Source of the DNA: Nocardia arthritidis NBRC 100137 | GTDB taxonomy: Bacteria > Actinomycetota > Actinomycetes > Mycobacteriales > Mycobacteriaceae | Assembly (NCBI RefSeq): GCF_001612765.1 | Contig: NZ_BDBB01000019.1 | Coordinates: forward strand, 1-64,000 | Length of the DNA: 64,000 nt | Direction of reading: 5' to 3' | Shown here: in pieces, positions 17,140-26,686 of the stretch | Layout: each line of letters opens with the position of its first letter | How positions within the stretch are numbered: the stretch's first letter is position 1 | The notes under the pieces: generated by a model | Told to the model about the DNA's origin: nothing | The model's input: only the letters and a program-made list of their open reading frames with translations | The model's database searches: none | Made by a program: the position numbers and the translations under genes

Positions 17140-18020
17140 GCCAGACCTCGCAAGGTTCGTGCGGGGGGCCGGATGCCCTGGATCGCGGCGATCATGTCCA
17201 CGACTCGCCGGGTCGCGGCGACTTCGTGAACACGGAAGACTCGGGCGCCGGCCGCCGCCGACCATGCTGTTGCCGCCAATGTGCCCTCCAGCCGTTCGGA
17301 AAGACCGACACCTAAAGTCTCCCCGATGAAATCCTTGTTGCTCAGCGCCATCAAGACTGGCCATCCGGTTTTTACAAGAACGTCGACTCGGCGCAACAGT
17401 TCGAGCCCGTGATAGGTGTTCTTGCCGAAATCGTGCGTCGGATCGATCAGAATCGAATCCCGGCGTACCCCGGCCGCGAGCGCGTTCTCCGCGGCGCGCA
17501 CCACGGTTTCGGTGACCTCACCCACCACGTCGGCGTAGCGGACCCGGTGCGGCCGGGTGCGCGGCACCGCGCCGCCGGTGTGACTGCACACCACACCGGC
17601 GCCGTGCGCGGCGGCCACCGGAACGAGATCGGGATCGGCGCCCGCCCAGGTGTCGTTGATCAGATCCGCCCCCTCGCCGACCGCCGCCAGCGCCACCTCG
17701 GCACGCCAGGTGTCGACGCTGATCAGTAGCTGCGGGTACTTCGCGCGAATGGCCGCGACGAACGGCACCACTCGGCGCGTCTCCTCGGCCGCGTCCACCG
17801 AATCGCCCGGACCCGCCTTCACCCCGCCGATGTCGACGAGGTCGGCGCCCTCGTCCACCGCGCGCGCCACGGCCTGGATCGCCGCCGCGTCGGTGAACGT
17901 GGCGCCGCGGTCGTAGAACGAGTCCGGCGTGCGATTCACGATCGCCATCACCAGCGCTCGATCCGTCGCCACCGGCCTGCCGCACAGCGTGGGAAGCGGC
18001 GCCGCGGTCGAGCTGAACAT
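17136..18020 (-). CDS. folP2: Dihydropteroate synthase homologue FolP2
   Basis: A 294-residue TIM-barrel protein of the DHPS family, which joins para-aminobenzoate to pterin pyrophosphate. Family motifs are VMAIVNRTPDSFYDRG (the usual form is N-x-TPDSFSDGG), DIGGVKAGPG, ISVDTWRAEVA and LIDPTHDFGKN. DIGGVKAGPG replaces the standard DIGGESTRPG, as in the mycobacterial FolP2 paralogue, which is reported not to be an active DHPS. It is probably therefore a divergent paralogue with a role linked to gpgS rather than the housekeeping enzyme. The ATG at 18020 is chosen over upstream starts. Confidence 0.88.
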   Translation of the reverse strand: MFSSTAAPLPTLCGRPVATDRALVMAIVNRTPDSFYDRGATFTDAAAIQAVARAVDEGADLVDIGGVKAGPGDSVDAAEETRRVVPFVAAIRAKYPQLLISVDTWRAEVALAAVGEGADLINDTWAGADPDLVPVAAAHGAGVVCSHTGGAVPRTRPHRVRYADVVGEVTETVVRAAENALAAGVRRDSILIDPTHDFGKNTYHGLELLRRVDVLVKTGWPVLMALSNKDFIGETLGVGLSERLEGTLAATAWSAAAGARVFRVHEVAATRRVVDMIAAIQGIRPPARTLRGLA

Positions 18021-18078
18021 GTCAACGACTGTAGCCAGTCCGTCACTCCGGGTCTTCAGGCCGTGCTGATCTTGCCCG

Positions 18079-19848
18079 TCAGCTCTTGGGCGCACGTCCC
18101 GCCGCTACCTCGGCGGCATAGTCGTCGTAGGCGGGGACGTAGCCCTCGGCGCGGCCCGCGAGGACGTACAGCGTGCTGTCGGGATCCGGGGTGTATCCCT
18201 GCTTGCGCAGTTCGACCTTGCGGCTTTTGAACGTGGAGGTCTGCTCCAGTTCGTGGACGATCCGAATGAACAGCGGCACGGCATACCCCGGCAACTGCTG
18301 GTAGACCAGCTTCGCCACCGCCGCCCCGTCGAATTCCGCGCCGGAACGCAGCGTCACCGCGGCCATGCCCGCCTTGCCGTCCGTCCCGGGGATGTCCACG
18401 CCGTAGACCACCGCTTGCGCGATCGGCTCCGCCTTGCTCAGCGCGCCCTCCACCTCGGTGGTCGCCACGTTCTCGCCCTTCCAGCGGAACGTGTCACCGA
18501 GCCGGTCGACGAACGCGATGTGATGCCAGCCCTGCTCCCGGACCAGATCGCCGGTGTCGAACCAGACGTCCCCGGACTGGAAGCCGTCGCGCACCAACTT
18601 GGCCTCGGTGGCGTCCTTGTCGGTGTAACCGTCGAACGGCGAGCGGTCGGTCACCTTGGCCAGCAGCAGCCCGACCGCGCCGACGCCGACCCGGCGCAAA
18701 CGGCCCTTGTTGTCCCGCTTCGCTTTTCCGGTTTCCTCGTCGTACTCCACGACGGCATACGGCAGCGGCCCGAAGCCTGCCGTGCGATCCACGCCGAAGG
18801 CGTTGACGAACGCGATGTTCGCCTCGCTCGCGCCGTAGAACTCCACGATCCGCTCGATGCCGAACCGCGATTTGAACTCGTCCCACAGTTCCGGGCGCAG
18901 CCCGTTGCCGACGGCGAGCCGGACCAGGTGCTGCCGATCGGTCGGCTTGGCGGGCTGGTTGACCAGGTAGCGGCACAGCTCGCCGATGTAGATGAATGCC
19001 GTGGCCTGCTCACGGATGACCTCGTCCCAGAATCGGGACGCGGAGAAACCACGGCCGAGCGCGAGTGTGCCGCCGGAGGCCAGCACCGCGGACAACGCGA
19101 CGGTGAGCGCGTTGTTGTGGTACAGGGGCAGGCAGCAGTACAGGGTGTCGTTGCCGCGCAGGCGGATTCCCAGACCGCCCAGGCCTGCCATGCTCTTGGT
19201 CCAGCGCAGATGGGTCATCACGCTGGCCTTCGGCAGTCCGGTGGTGCCGGAGGTGAAGATGAGGAACGCCCGCTCGCGCGCGGTGACCTCCGCGCAGCTC
19301 GGTGGATCGGCGTCGTCGGCGTCGCGGGCCGCCTCGTGGAGGTCGTCGGCCGCGAGGACGCGGGTGGGCGGCTCGGGCAGCGAGTCGATCGCGTCGGCGC
19401 ATTCCGCGCCCACCACGTTCAGCACGCTGTCGAGCAGGCCGAAGCTGTGCGCCAGCACGTTGTCGCGCTGATGGTGGTTGAGCAGCCCCACGGTGGCCCC
19501 GAGCTTGACCGTGGCCAGCACGACGAACAGTGTCTCCGGCCGGTTGGTCATCAGCACGCCGACCACGTCGCCGCGCCGCACCCCCCGGGCCGCGAGCACG
19601 CTCGCATACCGGTTCACCTGTGCGTTGGCCTGACCGTAGGTGAAGGTCGCCCCCTCGAACCGCAGGAACAACCGATCCGGATGCCGGTGGGCGTTGCGCT
19701 GGAAATACAGCCCCACCGAGGACTTGGAATCCGCCGTCACCAGCATGCTCAGCGCGTTGCGGAGCATGCCCGGCGCGTCCAGGGCCATCCCGGGGAGATT
19801 GCGGGCGAGGTCGAACAAACTCACTGTCGAGCGGGCGTCGGTGCTCAC
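18079..19848 (-). CDS. fadD6: Long-chain/very-long-chain acyl-CoA synthetase FadD6
   Basis: A 589-residue AMP-forming ligase that activates fatty acids to CoA thioesters. The AMP-binding motif FTSGTTGLPKA and the FYGASEANIAF and DRLGDTFRWKGENVAT motifs identify the FATP/FadD6 branch, and the length fits Rv1206. The GTG at 19848 starts the family N-terminus; the frame stays open far upstream within the LOG gene, which is a shadow. It lies 14 nt after the LOG-gene stop in a minus-strand operon leading to folP2 and gpgS. Confidence 0.92.
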   Translation of the reverse strand: MSTDARSTVSLFDLARNLPGMALDAPGMLRNALSMLVTADSKSSVGLYFQRNAHRHPDRLFLRFEGATFTYGQANAQVNRYASVLAARGVRRGDVVGVLMTNRPETLFVVLATVKLGATVGLLNHHQRDNVLAHSFGLLDSVLNVVGAECADAIDSLPEPPTRVLAADDLHEAARDADDADPPSCAEVTARERAFLIFTSGTTGLPKASVMTHLRWTKSMAGLGGLGIRLRGNDTLYCCLPLYHNNALTVALSAVLASGGTLALGRGFSASRFWDEVIREQATAFIYIGELCRYLVNQPAKPTDRQHLVRLAVGNGLRPELWDEFKSRFGIERIVEFYGASEANIAFVNAFGVDRTAGFGPLPYAVVEYDEETGKAKRDNKGRLRRVGVGAVGLLLAKVTDRSPFDGYTDKDATEAKLVRDGFQSGDVWFDTGDLVREQGWHHIAFVDRLGDTFRWKGENVATTEVEGALSKAEPIAQAVVYGVDIPGTDGKAGMAAVTLRSGAEFDGAAVAKLVYQQLPGYAVPLFIRIVHELEQTSTFKSRKVELRKQGYTPDPDSTLYVLAGRAEGYVPAYDDYAAEVAAGRAPKS

Positions 19849-19862
19849 GTCTTCAGCTCTCC

Positions 19863-20420
19863 TCACTGGATGCGCGCTGCCTCCAGTGCCGCGAACGCGG
19901 ACGGGAGATCGGTCACCACGGTAATCCGGTCCAATGCCGTCTGGGGCACGAACTTCCGCTCGTACAACTCGTCCAGCCAGGAAAACAACCCGCGGAAGAA
20001 GCCATTGGGATCCACCACAACAATGGGCTTCTCGTGCTGTCCCAGATACCCGCCGGTCCAGGCCTCGAAGAACTCCTCCAGCGTGCCGATGCCACCGGGC
20101 AGGGTGAGGAAGGCGTCGGCGCGGTCCTCCATCACCTGCTTGCGCTGGCGCATGGTGTCGGTGACCACCAGCTCGTCGGCGTCGACGTCGGCGACCTCCC
20201 GGTGCACCAGGTGTTTCGGGATCACGCCGATGGTGTTCGCGCCGCCCGCGCGCGCCGCGGTGGCGACCGCGCCCATCATGGAGACGTGCCCGCCGCCGGA
20301 CACCAGTTGCCAACCGCGCCGGGCGATCTCGGTGCCGACCCGGGCGGCCAGCGAGAGGTGGTCCTGGTCGGTGGTGCTCGCCGAGCAGTAGACACAGACG
20401 GCGAAAGGCCGATCGCTCAC
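19863..20420 (-). CDS. LOG family protein (TIGR00730), second copy
   Basis: A 185-residue Rossmann-like protein of the LOG family, annotated in plants and in mycobacteria (Rv1205) as cytokinin riboside-5'-monophosphate phosphoribohydrolase, which releases free adenine-type cytokinins from their nucleotides. It shows CVYCSAST, SGGGHVSMMGAVA and the family signature PGGIGTLEEFFEAWTG, with the catalytic Arg/Glu region MRQRKQVME. The GTG start overlaps the stop of the preceding LOG gene as GTGA. This copy is the closer match to Rv1205. Confidence 0.87.
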   Translation of the reverse strand: MSDRPFAVCVYCSASTTDQDHLSLAARVGTEIARRGWQLVSGGGHVSMMGAVATAARAGGANTIGVIPKHLVHREVADVDADELVVTDTMRQRKQVMEDRADAFLTLPGGIGTLEEFFEAWTGGYLGQHEKPIVVVDPNGFFRGLFSWLDELYERKFVPQTALDRITVVTDLPSAFAALEAARIQ

Positions 20421-21226
20421 CACTGATCCTCCGTCCCGATCGCGTCCTCGGCGCCACCCGCCTCCGCGGCGGCCTGGATGATGTGCACGACCTCCTCGAC
20501 GCTGTCGGTCACGTGCAGCAGACCGAGGTCGCCGGGGGAGATCTTGCCCGAACCGCCGAGCGAATCGCGCAGCCAATCGACCAGCCCCGCCCAGTACCTG
20601 GTGCCGAACAGGATGATGGGAAACCGGGTGATCTTGTGCGTCTGCACCAGCGTCAGCGCCTCGAACAACTCGTCGAGCGTGCCGAACCCGCCGGGCAGGC
20701 AGATGAACGCCTGCGAGTACTTCACGAACATCGTCTTGCGGACGAAGAAGTACCGGAAATTGATGCCCAGGTCGACCCAGTCGTTGAGGCTCTGCTCGAA
20801 CGGCAGCTCGATGCCGAGGCCGATCGAGTAGCCGCCCGCCTCGCAGGCGCCCTGGTTCGCCGCCTCCATCGCGCCGGGGCCGCCGCCGGTGATCACCGCG
20901 AAACCGGCCCGCGCCAGCGCGGCGCCGATGGCCCGCCCGGCCTGGTATTCCGGGTGGTCGACGGACGTGCGCGCGGAACCGAAGACGGTCACCGCCCGCG
21001 GCACCTCGGCGAGCGCGCCGAAGCCCTCGACGAACTCGGCTTGGATGCGCAGCACGCGCCATGGATCGGTGTGTACCCAGTCCGTGTCGCCACGCCTGTC
21101 CAACAGGTGCCGGTCGGCGGTGCCCACGCCGTCTGCCCGCTCGCGGCGAAACATGATCGGGCCGCGGAATTTCGGTGTCGACTTGGGTTTGGGGGCGACC
21201 TCACGGTCCGCGGCGTCGGTGGACAT
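20417..21226 (-). CDS. LOG family protein (TIGR00730), first copy
   Basis: A 269-residue paralogue with an extra ~75-residue basic N-terminal segment (KPKSTPKFRGPIMFRR). The core has VTVFGSARTS, VITGGGPGAMEAANQGA and PGGFGTLDELFEALTL, matching the LOG nucleotide-binding motifs. Family members hydrolyse nucleotide 5'-monophosphates at the N-glycosidic bond; the substrate of this longer type is uncertain. It is coupled to the shorter LOG gene by a 4-bp overlap. The chosen ATG is at 21226; one more start lies upstream at 21250. Confidence 0.85.
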   Translation of the reverse strand: MSTDAADREVAPKPKSTPKFRGPIMFRRERADGVGTADRHLLDRRGDTDWVHTDPWRVLRIQAEFVEGFGALAEVPRAVTVFGSARTSVDHPEYQAGRAIGAALARAGFAVITGGGPGAMEAANQGACEAGGYSIGLGIELPFEQSLNDWVDLGINFRYFFVRKTMFVKYSQAFICLPGGFGTLDELFEALTLVQTHKITRFPIILFGTRYWAGLVDWLRDSLGGSGKISPGDLGLLHVTDSVEEVVHIIQAAAEAGGAEDAIGTEDQW

Positions 21227-21375
21227 GCGTTCCACGCTACCGCCCGGCAAGGCGGACCCAGGGGCTGGACGGGAGAAGTCGTCCGGCGTTCCGAGTTACT
21301 CTCCGTCCGGTCTCGGTGGGTACGTGATGACGGCGGCGCTCGCGATTTCGACCCCGGGGAAAGGGCTCGGCCGCG

Positions 21376-22155
21376 CTAATCGGGCCAGGCGGGCGGGCGC
21401 TTCGCCAGGAAGGCCGCCATTCCCTCGCGGGCGCCGGGAAGTTGAGCGGCGGCGGCCATGACTTCCAGGGCGAGGGCGTAGGCGTCTGCTTCGGGACGGT
21501 CGAGTTGGCTGTAGAGAGTGCGTTTGCCGAGCGCCTTGCTGGCCCGGCTGCCACGGGTAGCGCGGGCGAGCAACGCGCCCACGGCAGTGTCCAGCTCGGC
21601 GTCCGGCACCGCTCGGTTGATCAGGCCCCACTGTTCGGCGGTGCGGGCATCGATCGGGTCGCCCGTGAGGGCCATTTCCATCAGGCGTTTACGTCCGACG
21701 GCGCGGGCCACCGGCACCGCGGGGGTGTGGCAGAACCAGCCACCCTTGCCACCGGGGAGCGCGAACCCGGCGGATTCGGCGGCGACGGCCAGATCGCAGG
21801 AGGCCACCAGCTGGCAGCCTGCGGCCGTGGCCAGACCGTGCACCCGGGCGATCACCACCTGCGGCACCGACTGGATGGTCGACATGAGCTCAGTGCAAAG
21901 CGTGAGCAGTTCCCGCACGCCGAGCAAGTCGCGCGCGGCGACGTCGGCGAAATCGTGGCCCGCGCAGAACACCGGGCCGCGCGCCGCGAGCACTATCCCT
22001 GCGGCGTCGGTCGCCCCGGCGGCCCGGAACGAGGCGAGCAGTTCGGCCAGATGCTCACCCGACAGCGCATTGCGCCGCTCCGGCCGATTCATGGTGATGC
22101 GCACCGTGTCGCCCTTCCGCGCGACCAGCAGATGCCGATACTCCAAGGCGGTCAT
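21376..22155 (-). CDS. Crotonase-fold protein, ECHDC3-like
   Basis: A 259-residue enoyl-CoA hydratase/isomerase-fold protein. It has the fold's NRPERRNALSGEH start, CAGHDFADVAARD for CoA binding and the ATAAGCQLVASCDLAVAAES region. The two catalytic Glu positions of true hydratases are not conserved: the usual GCEL is GCQL, and the second loop is FALPGGKGGWFC. This pattern resembles ECHDC3-type proteins rather than classical EchA hydratases, so the reaction is unknown. The ATG at 22155 is used. It lies in the dapE operon between dapE and the LOG genes. Confidence 0.82.
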   Translation of the reverse strand: MTALEYRHLLVARKGDTVRITMNRPERRNALSGEHLAELLASFRAAGATDAAGIVLAARGPVFCAGHDFADVAARDLLGVRELLTLCTELMSTIQSVPQVVIARVHGLATAAGCQLVASCDLAVAAESAGFALPGGKGGWFCHTPAVPVARAVGRKRLMEMALTGDPIDARTAEQWGLINRAVPDAELDTAVGALLARATRGSRASKALGKRTLYSQLDRPEADAYALALEVMAAAAQLPGAREGMAAFLAKRPPAWPD

Positions 22156-22267
22156 ATCTCCACCGTAGATCTCTAGGAGCAACGACACGACAGGTCCGAA
22201 AACCCGATTCGGAGGACTACCGCGCCGCGCCGAATGCGGCGAGAGCACCCTGATCCGCGCGCAGCGT

Positions 22268-23371
22268 TCAGTCCGGTGCGCTGCTCAGGTAGCTGCGCAA
22301 CATGGCGGTGACGGCGGTGATCTGGTCGACCGGAACGTGCTCGTCGCGCTTGTGCGCGAGGTTGGGGTCGCCCGGACCGAAGTTGACGGCGGGGATGCCG
22401 CGGGCCGCGAAACGCGAGACGTCGGTCCAGCCGTACTTCGCGCGCACACCGCCGCCACCGTGGCGCTGCACCGAGTCGATCAGGTCCTTGGCAGCCGGCG
22501 CCGTCAGGCCGGGCAGCGCGCCCGGCGCCGCGTCGATCACCTCGAAGGACAGCTCGAGTCCGGCGAAGACCTCGCGCACATGCTCGACGGCTTGGTCGAT
22601 CGTGCGGTCGGGAGCGAAACGGAAGTTGACCTCCAGCTCGGCGGCGTCCGGCACGACATTGCCCGCTACCCCGGCCTCGACCTGGACGGCGGACAGGCCC
22701 TCGCGATAGACGCAGCCGTCGATGTCCACTTCCCGCGCGCGATAGTCGGCCAGCCGCCCGAGTATCGGGGCCAGCCGGTGAATCGCGTTGTCGCCCAGCC
22801 ACGCCCGCGCCGCGTGCGCACGCACGCCGGAGGTGCGCAGCCGAGCGCGCAGCGCGCCCTGGCAACCGGCCTCGATCCAGCCGCCCGACGGTTCGCCGAG
22901 GACTGCGAGGTCGCCGGTGAGCCAGTCGGGCAGATCGCGCTCGATGTGCCCGAGCCCGTTGAACTCGGCGGCGATCTCCTCCCCGTCGTAGAAGATCAGG
23001 GTCAGGTCGTGCACCAGGTCGGCGACGGTCGCGGCGAGGTGCAGAAAGACCGCGTCGCCCGACTTCATGTCCACCGAGCCGCAGCCGTAGAGGACCCGCT
23101 CACCCACCGGGCTCACCTCGAACCGGCCGGGCACGTTGTCGGCGATCGGCACGGTGTCCAGGTGCCCGGCCAGGATCACCCGGGTGGGCAGCCCACGCTG
23201 GGTGCGCGCCAGCACAACGTTTCCGTGCCGCAGGATCTCGAACCCCGTCGTCTGCTCACGCAACGCCCGCGCCACCACGTCGGCGATGGCCGCCTCGTCG
23301 CGCGAGACGCTCGGGATGTCGACGAGTGCGGCGGTCAGTGCGATCGGGTCGGCATGCAGGTCGATGGTCAC
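22268..23371 (-). CDS. dapE: Succinyl-diaminopimelate desuccinylase
   Basis: An M20 family zinc metallohydrolase of 367 residues that releases meso-DAP precursor L,L-DAP from its N-succinyl form in lysine and peptidoglycan biosynthesis. Metal-site motifs are [29 protein letters not shown] and the C-terminal [17 protein letters not shown] at 23380 is possible, but TAGGGT (23384 to 23379 on the minus strand) sits 7 nt before the GTG at 23371, so a leaderless transcript from that codon is preferred. It is divergent from dapD. Confidence 0.93.
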   Translation of the reverse strand: MTIDLHADPIALTAALVDIPSVSRDEAAIADVVARALREQTTGFEILRHGNVVLARTQRGLPTRVILAGHLDTVPIADNVPGRFEVSPVGERVLYGCGSVDMKSGDAVFLHLAATVADLVHDLTLIFYDGEEIAAEFNGLGHIERDLPDWLTGDLAVLGEPSGGWIEAGCQGALRARLRTSGVRAHAARAWLGDNAIHRLAPILGRLADYRAREVDIDGCVYREGLSAVQVEAGVAGNVVPDAAELEVNFRFAPDRTIDQAVEHVREVFAGLELSFEVIDAAPGALPGLTAPAAKDLIDSVQRHGGGGVRAKYGWTDVSRFAARGIPAVNFGPGDPNLAHKRDEHVPVDQITAVTAMLRSYLSSAPD

Positions 23372-23384
23372 GCGCTTCACCCTA

Positions 23385-23741
23385 CGACCCGCTCACCCGC
23401 CACGGTCCACACGCCACTTCCCTTCGATCGCGGTTGTCATCTGGACCGGTCACGGAATGTTGCTCCGCTGAGGGAAGGCGCGTGGATCGGTACAGACCTG
23501 CGCGGACCACTCGGTGGACGCGGTGGTCTTCGGGAACCCCTCGACCGTGCGCAGCTTCGGGTGCCGCCCCGGTATTCGGCCGTCCGTCCACCGACTGGAG
23601 GCGTGTTTCTCCCCGAGGTCGCGCATGTGCCGCCGGATCGGTCCAGAAGTCGCCGTCGTGGATCGGGGCGGTGGTGTTCGCGCAGCAAGCCTGGTGACGG
23701 CGGTCGCCGGAGCAGCCGCACCGTTGTCCGGCGCGGGTCGG
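23385..23741. other. dapE-dapD divergent intergenic region
   Basis: About 360 bp between the two lysine-pathway genes with no convincing gene in any frame; small ORFs here lack starts with ribosome-binding sites. Leaderless -10 elements for dapE and dapD lie at its two ends. I see no riboswitch structure that I recognise. Confidence 0.45.
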
Positions 23742-23757
23742 TAACCTCTAGGCCGTG
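23742..23757 (+). promoter_or_regulatory. Leaderless -10 element of dapD
   Basis: TAACCT at 23742-23747 lies 7 nt before the GTG at 23755 and no ribosome-binding site is seen. Confidence 0.45.
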
Positions 23758-24702
23758 AGCATCCAGGGAGCAGCAGCAGTCGGTATCGCCAATGTGACCG
23801 CGGACGGGACCGTACTGGACACGTGGTACCCGAACCCGCAGCTGGGCGAGTTCGCCGAGACCGGCACCAAGCGGCTGGACGAGGCGCCCGCCGAGTACGC
23901 GGCGCTGCTGGGCTTCGACGACGCGCGCGGGGTCGACGTGATCGCGGTGCGCACCACGATCGCCGACCTGTCCGCCGCCCCGGTCGACGCGCACGACGTC
24001 TACCTGCGCTTGCACCTGCTCTCGCACCGCCTGGTCAAGCCGCACGAGGTGAGTCTGGACGGCCAGTTCGGCCTGCTGACCAACGTGGTGTGGACCAACC
24101 ACGGCCCCGCCGCGGTGGAGGGCTTCGAGGCCACCCGCGCCAAGCTGCGCGCCCGCGGCCCGGTCACCGTGTACAGCGTGGACAAGTTCCCGCGCATGGT
24201 CGACTACGTGCTGCCCTCCGGCGTCCGCATCGGCGACGCCGACCGCGTCCGTCTCGGCGCGCACCTGGCCTCCGGCACCACCGTCATGCACGAAGGCTTC
24301 GTGAACTTCAACGCGGGCACCCTCGGCGCCTCGATGATCGAGGGCCGCATCTCCGCGGGCGTCGTGGTCGGCGACGGCTCCGACATCGGCGGCGGCGCCT
24401 CCACCATGGGCACCCTCTCCGGCGGCGGCACCAAGGTCATCTCCATCGGCGAGCGCTCGCTGCTCGGCGCGAACTCCGGCCTCGGTATCCCGCTCGGCAA
24501 CGACTGCGTGGTCGAGGCGGGCCTCTACCTGACCGCCGGCACCAAGGTCACCACCCCCGACGGCACCCTCGTCAAGGCGGCCGACCTGGCCGGCCACGAC
24601 AACCTCCTGTTCCGCCGCAATTCCACCACCGGCGCCGTCGAGGTGGTCCCCCGCAAGGGCACCGGCATAGAACTCAACGCCGATCTCCACGCCAACGACT
24701 AG
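23755..24702 (+). CDS. dapD: Tetrahydrodipicolinate N-succinyltransferase
   Basis: A 315-residue left-handed beta-helix acyltransferase that adds a succinyl group from succinyl-CoA to tetrahydrodipicolinate in the DAP/lysine pathway. Residues 1-140 are the N-terminal alpha/beta domain; from about 155 the hexapeptide repeats begin, with [32 protein letters not shown] and [17 protein letters not shown]. It is the actinobacterial DapD type (as Rv1201c). Convergent with the PPOX gene through a shared hairpin. Confidence 0.95.
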   Translation: MSIQGAAAVGIANVTADGTVLDTWYPNPQLGEFAETGTKRLDEAPAEYAALLGFDDARGVDVIAVRTTIADLSAAPVDAHDVYLRLHLLSHRLVKPHEVSLDGQFGLLTNVVWTNHGPAAVEGFEATRAKLRARGPVTVYSVDKFPRMVDYVLPSGVRIGDADRVRLGAHLASGTTVMHEGFVNFNAGTLGASMIEGRISAGVVVGDGSDIGGGASTMGTLSGGGTKVISIGERSLLGANSGLGIPLGNDCVVEAGLYLTAGTKVTTPDGTLVKAADLAGHDNLLFRRNSTTGAVEVVPRKGTGIELNADLHAND

Positions 24703-24707
24703 AACTT

Positions 24708-24766
24708 CACGAGTGGACAGGGTCGAGAGCTCTTCTCGCGCTCTGCCGCAACCATGTCCACTCGTG
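24708..24766. terminator. 12-bp inverted repeat between convergent dapD and PPOX genes
   Basis: CACGAGTGGACA at 24708-24719 is the perfect reverse complement of 24755-24766. The 35-nt interval contains further partial pairing around GAGAGCTCTTCTC. There is no T-run, so it would be an L-shaped or bidirectional actinobacterial terminator; it ends 15 bp before the PPOX stop. Confidence 0.55.
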
Positions 24767-24780
24767 CAGCCTCGGCCCGA

Positions 24781-25173
24781 TCAGGCGAGGTCGGGAGACG
24801 CACCGGAGAGCCCGAATGCGATGACGCGTCGCGGATGGATGCGGATCATTTCGCGGGAGACGCCGGAGATGTACGGGTCGACGTCGGTGAGCGCTTCGGC
24901 GGTGCCGCGGATTTCGAGGCAGCGGACGCGCCATGGCTGGACCGACGCGACGTCGTCGACGACGAATGCGACGTGGTCGTTGGTGGCGAGGTTGCGGAAT
25001 TTCCACGAGGCGCCCATGTTCCAGCCCGCGATGTCGATGGTGCCCAGGTCGGCGTTGTAGCGGAAGCCGACGGGGTTGTTCTGCGGGGTGCCGTCGGGCC
25101 GGACGGTGGCCAGCCGGCCCAGGCGCTGGGCGTGCAGGTAGTCGATCTGTTCGGGGGTCAGGGTCGAAGTCAT
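24781..25173 (-). CDS. PPOX-class flavin/F420-dependent oxidoreductase
   Basis: A 130-residue split-barrel protein of the pyridoxamine-5'-phosphate-oxidase-like family. It starts with the typical EQIDYLHAQRLGRLATVRPDG and NNPVGFRYN strand, followed by HVAFVVDD and the C-terminal RIHPRRVIAFGL. Short actinobacterial proteins of this type often bind coenzyme F420; the window also carries fbiC, so F420 is made here. The substrate is unknown. Confidence 0.82.
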   Translation of the reverse strand: MTSTLTPEQIDYLHAQRLGRLATVRPDGTPQNNPVGFRYNADLGTIDIAGWNMGASWKFRNLATNDHVAFVVDDVASVQPWRVRCLEIRGTAEALTDVDPYISGVSREMIRIHPRRVIAFGLSGASPDLA

Positions 25174-25206
25174 GGGCCGACCGTAGAACCTCTACCGAAC
25201 TCGAGG

Positions 25207-26625
25207 TCAACCCAGCTTGTTCTTCTGCACCTTGCCCATCGCGTTGCGCGGCAGCGCGTCGACCACCCGGATCTCGCGCGGACGCTTGTGCACCGAGAGT
25301 TCCCCGGCGACATAATCGATCAGTTCGCGTTCGGTCGCGGCATCGCGCAACACGACGAAGGCGGTGATGCGCTGACCGAGGTCGTCGTCGGGCAGGCCGA
25401 CCACCGCGGCCTCCGCGACCGCCGGATGACCGAGCAGCACCGTCTCGACCTCCCCCGCGCCGACCCGGTAGCCACCGGATTTGATGAGGTCCACCGATTC
25501 CCGGCCGACGATGCGGTGGAAGCCCTCCGCGTCGATCGCGGCGACGTCGCCGGTCCGGAACCAGCCGTCCTCGGTCCAACTCTGCGCGGTCGCCTCCGGT
25601 CGGTTCAGATAACCGTCGAAGAGCATGGGCCCGCAGACCTGGAGGCCGCCGACGCTCTCGCCGTCGTGCGGGACGGAGGAGCCGGACTCGTCCCGCAGCC
25701 GGGTGCGCACGCCGCGCACCGGCGTGCCGACCCAGCCCGGCCTGCGCTCGCCGTCGGCCCGGGTGGACAGCGTGATCATGGTCTCGCTCATGCCGTAGCG
25801 CTCGACCGGCGCGTGCCCGGTCAGCTCGCGCAGTCGCTCGAACACCGGCACGGGCAGTGGCGCACTACCGGAGACCAGCAGCCGCGCGCCGGACAATCGC
25901 TTCGCCGAGTCTGGGTCCTCGACCACCCGCGACCACACGGTCGGCACGCCGAAGTACAGCGAACCTTCGGCCGCCGCGTACGCCTGCGGCGTCGGTTTGC
26001 CGGTGTGGATCAGCGGACTGCCCACACGCAGCGGGCCGAGCAGGCCGAGAATCAGCCCATGCACGTGGAACAGCGGAAGCCCGTGCACCAGAGTGTCGCT
26101 CGCGGTCCAGGCCCATGCCTCGACGAGGGCGTCCAGACCGGCCGCGATCGCGCCCCTGCTGAGCATCACGCCTTTGGGCAAACCGGTGGTTCCCGAGGTG
26201 TACAGCACGAATGCCGTAGCGGCCGAATCGGGTTCGGGATAGGTGTGCCATGACCTGGCGTGCCGTCGCACCGGCACCACGGGCAGTTCCGCGTCCTCCG
26301 GTGCTTTCCCCAGCCACGCCTGAGCGCCCGAATCGGCCAGGATGTGCGCGCGCTCCGCGGTTCCGGAGTCCGGTGGAACGGGCACCACGGTGACACCCGC
26401 GATGAGGCAGCCGACCACCGCGAGCACGGTCTCCACGGTCGGGGCTGCCAGCACCGCCACCCGCTCGGCGCGCGCGACGCGTTCGGCCACCGAAGTGGCC
26501 GCGCCCAGCAGGTCACTGCGAGACAGGGTGGTCCCGTCGATGGTGACGGCGTCGGGGATATCCGCTCCGCCTGCGACGGCGAGCGGGTTCAGCGAACTGA
26601 GCAGCAGCGGCGGACCGAACGACAT
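25207..26625 (-). CDS. fadD36: Acyl-CoA synthetase FadD36
   Basis: A 472-residue AMP-forming acyl-CoA ligase. Core motifs are VLYTSGTTGLPKG (P-loop), ERYGMSETM, DGWFRTGDVAA and the C-terminal hinge IVGRESVDLIKSGGYRV with the catalytic Lys in MGKVQKNKLG. The length and compact form match FadD36 (Rv1193), whose mycobacterial neighbours are also in this window. The fatty-acid substrate cannot be told from sequence. The ATG start at 26625 gives the usual N-terminus MSFGPPLLL. Confidence 0.87.
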   Translation of the reverse strand: MSFGPPLLLSSLNPLAVAGGADIPDAVTIDGTTLSRSDLLGAATSVAERVARAERVAVLAAPTVETVLAVVGCLIAGVTVVPVPPDSGTAERAHILADSGAQAWLGKAPEDAELPVVPVRRHARSWHTYPEPDSAATAFVLYTSGTTGLPKGVMLSRGAIAAGLDALVEAWAWTASDTLVHGLPLFHVHGLILGLLGPLRVGSPLIHTGKPTPQAYAAAEGSLYFGVPTVWSRVVEDPDSAKRLSGARLLVSGSAPLPVPVFERLRELTGHAPVERYGMSETMITLSTRADGERRPGWVGTPVRGVRTRLRDESGSSVPHDGESVGGLQVCGPMLFDGYLNRPEATAQSWTEDGWFRTGDVAAIDAEGFHRIVGRESVDLIKSGGYRVGAGEVETVLLGHPAVAEAAVVGLPDDDLGQRITAFVVLRDAATERELIDYVAGELSVHKRPREIRVVDALPRNAMGKVQKNKLG

Positions 26626-26686
26626 CCGACCACGCTACTTCGCCCGGTCCACCGCGTCCCGGGGCGACCGGAGCCGGATGTGACGG

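Noticed and set aside
18253-20391. 712-residue plus-strand ORF
   Set aside because: Antisense to fadD6 and the LOG gene; composition typical of a shadow.
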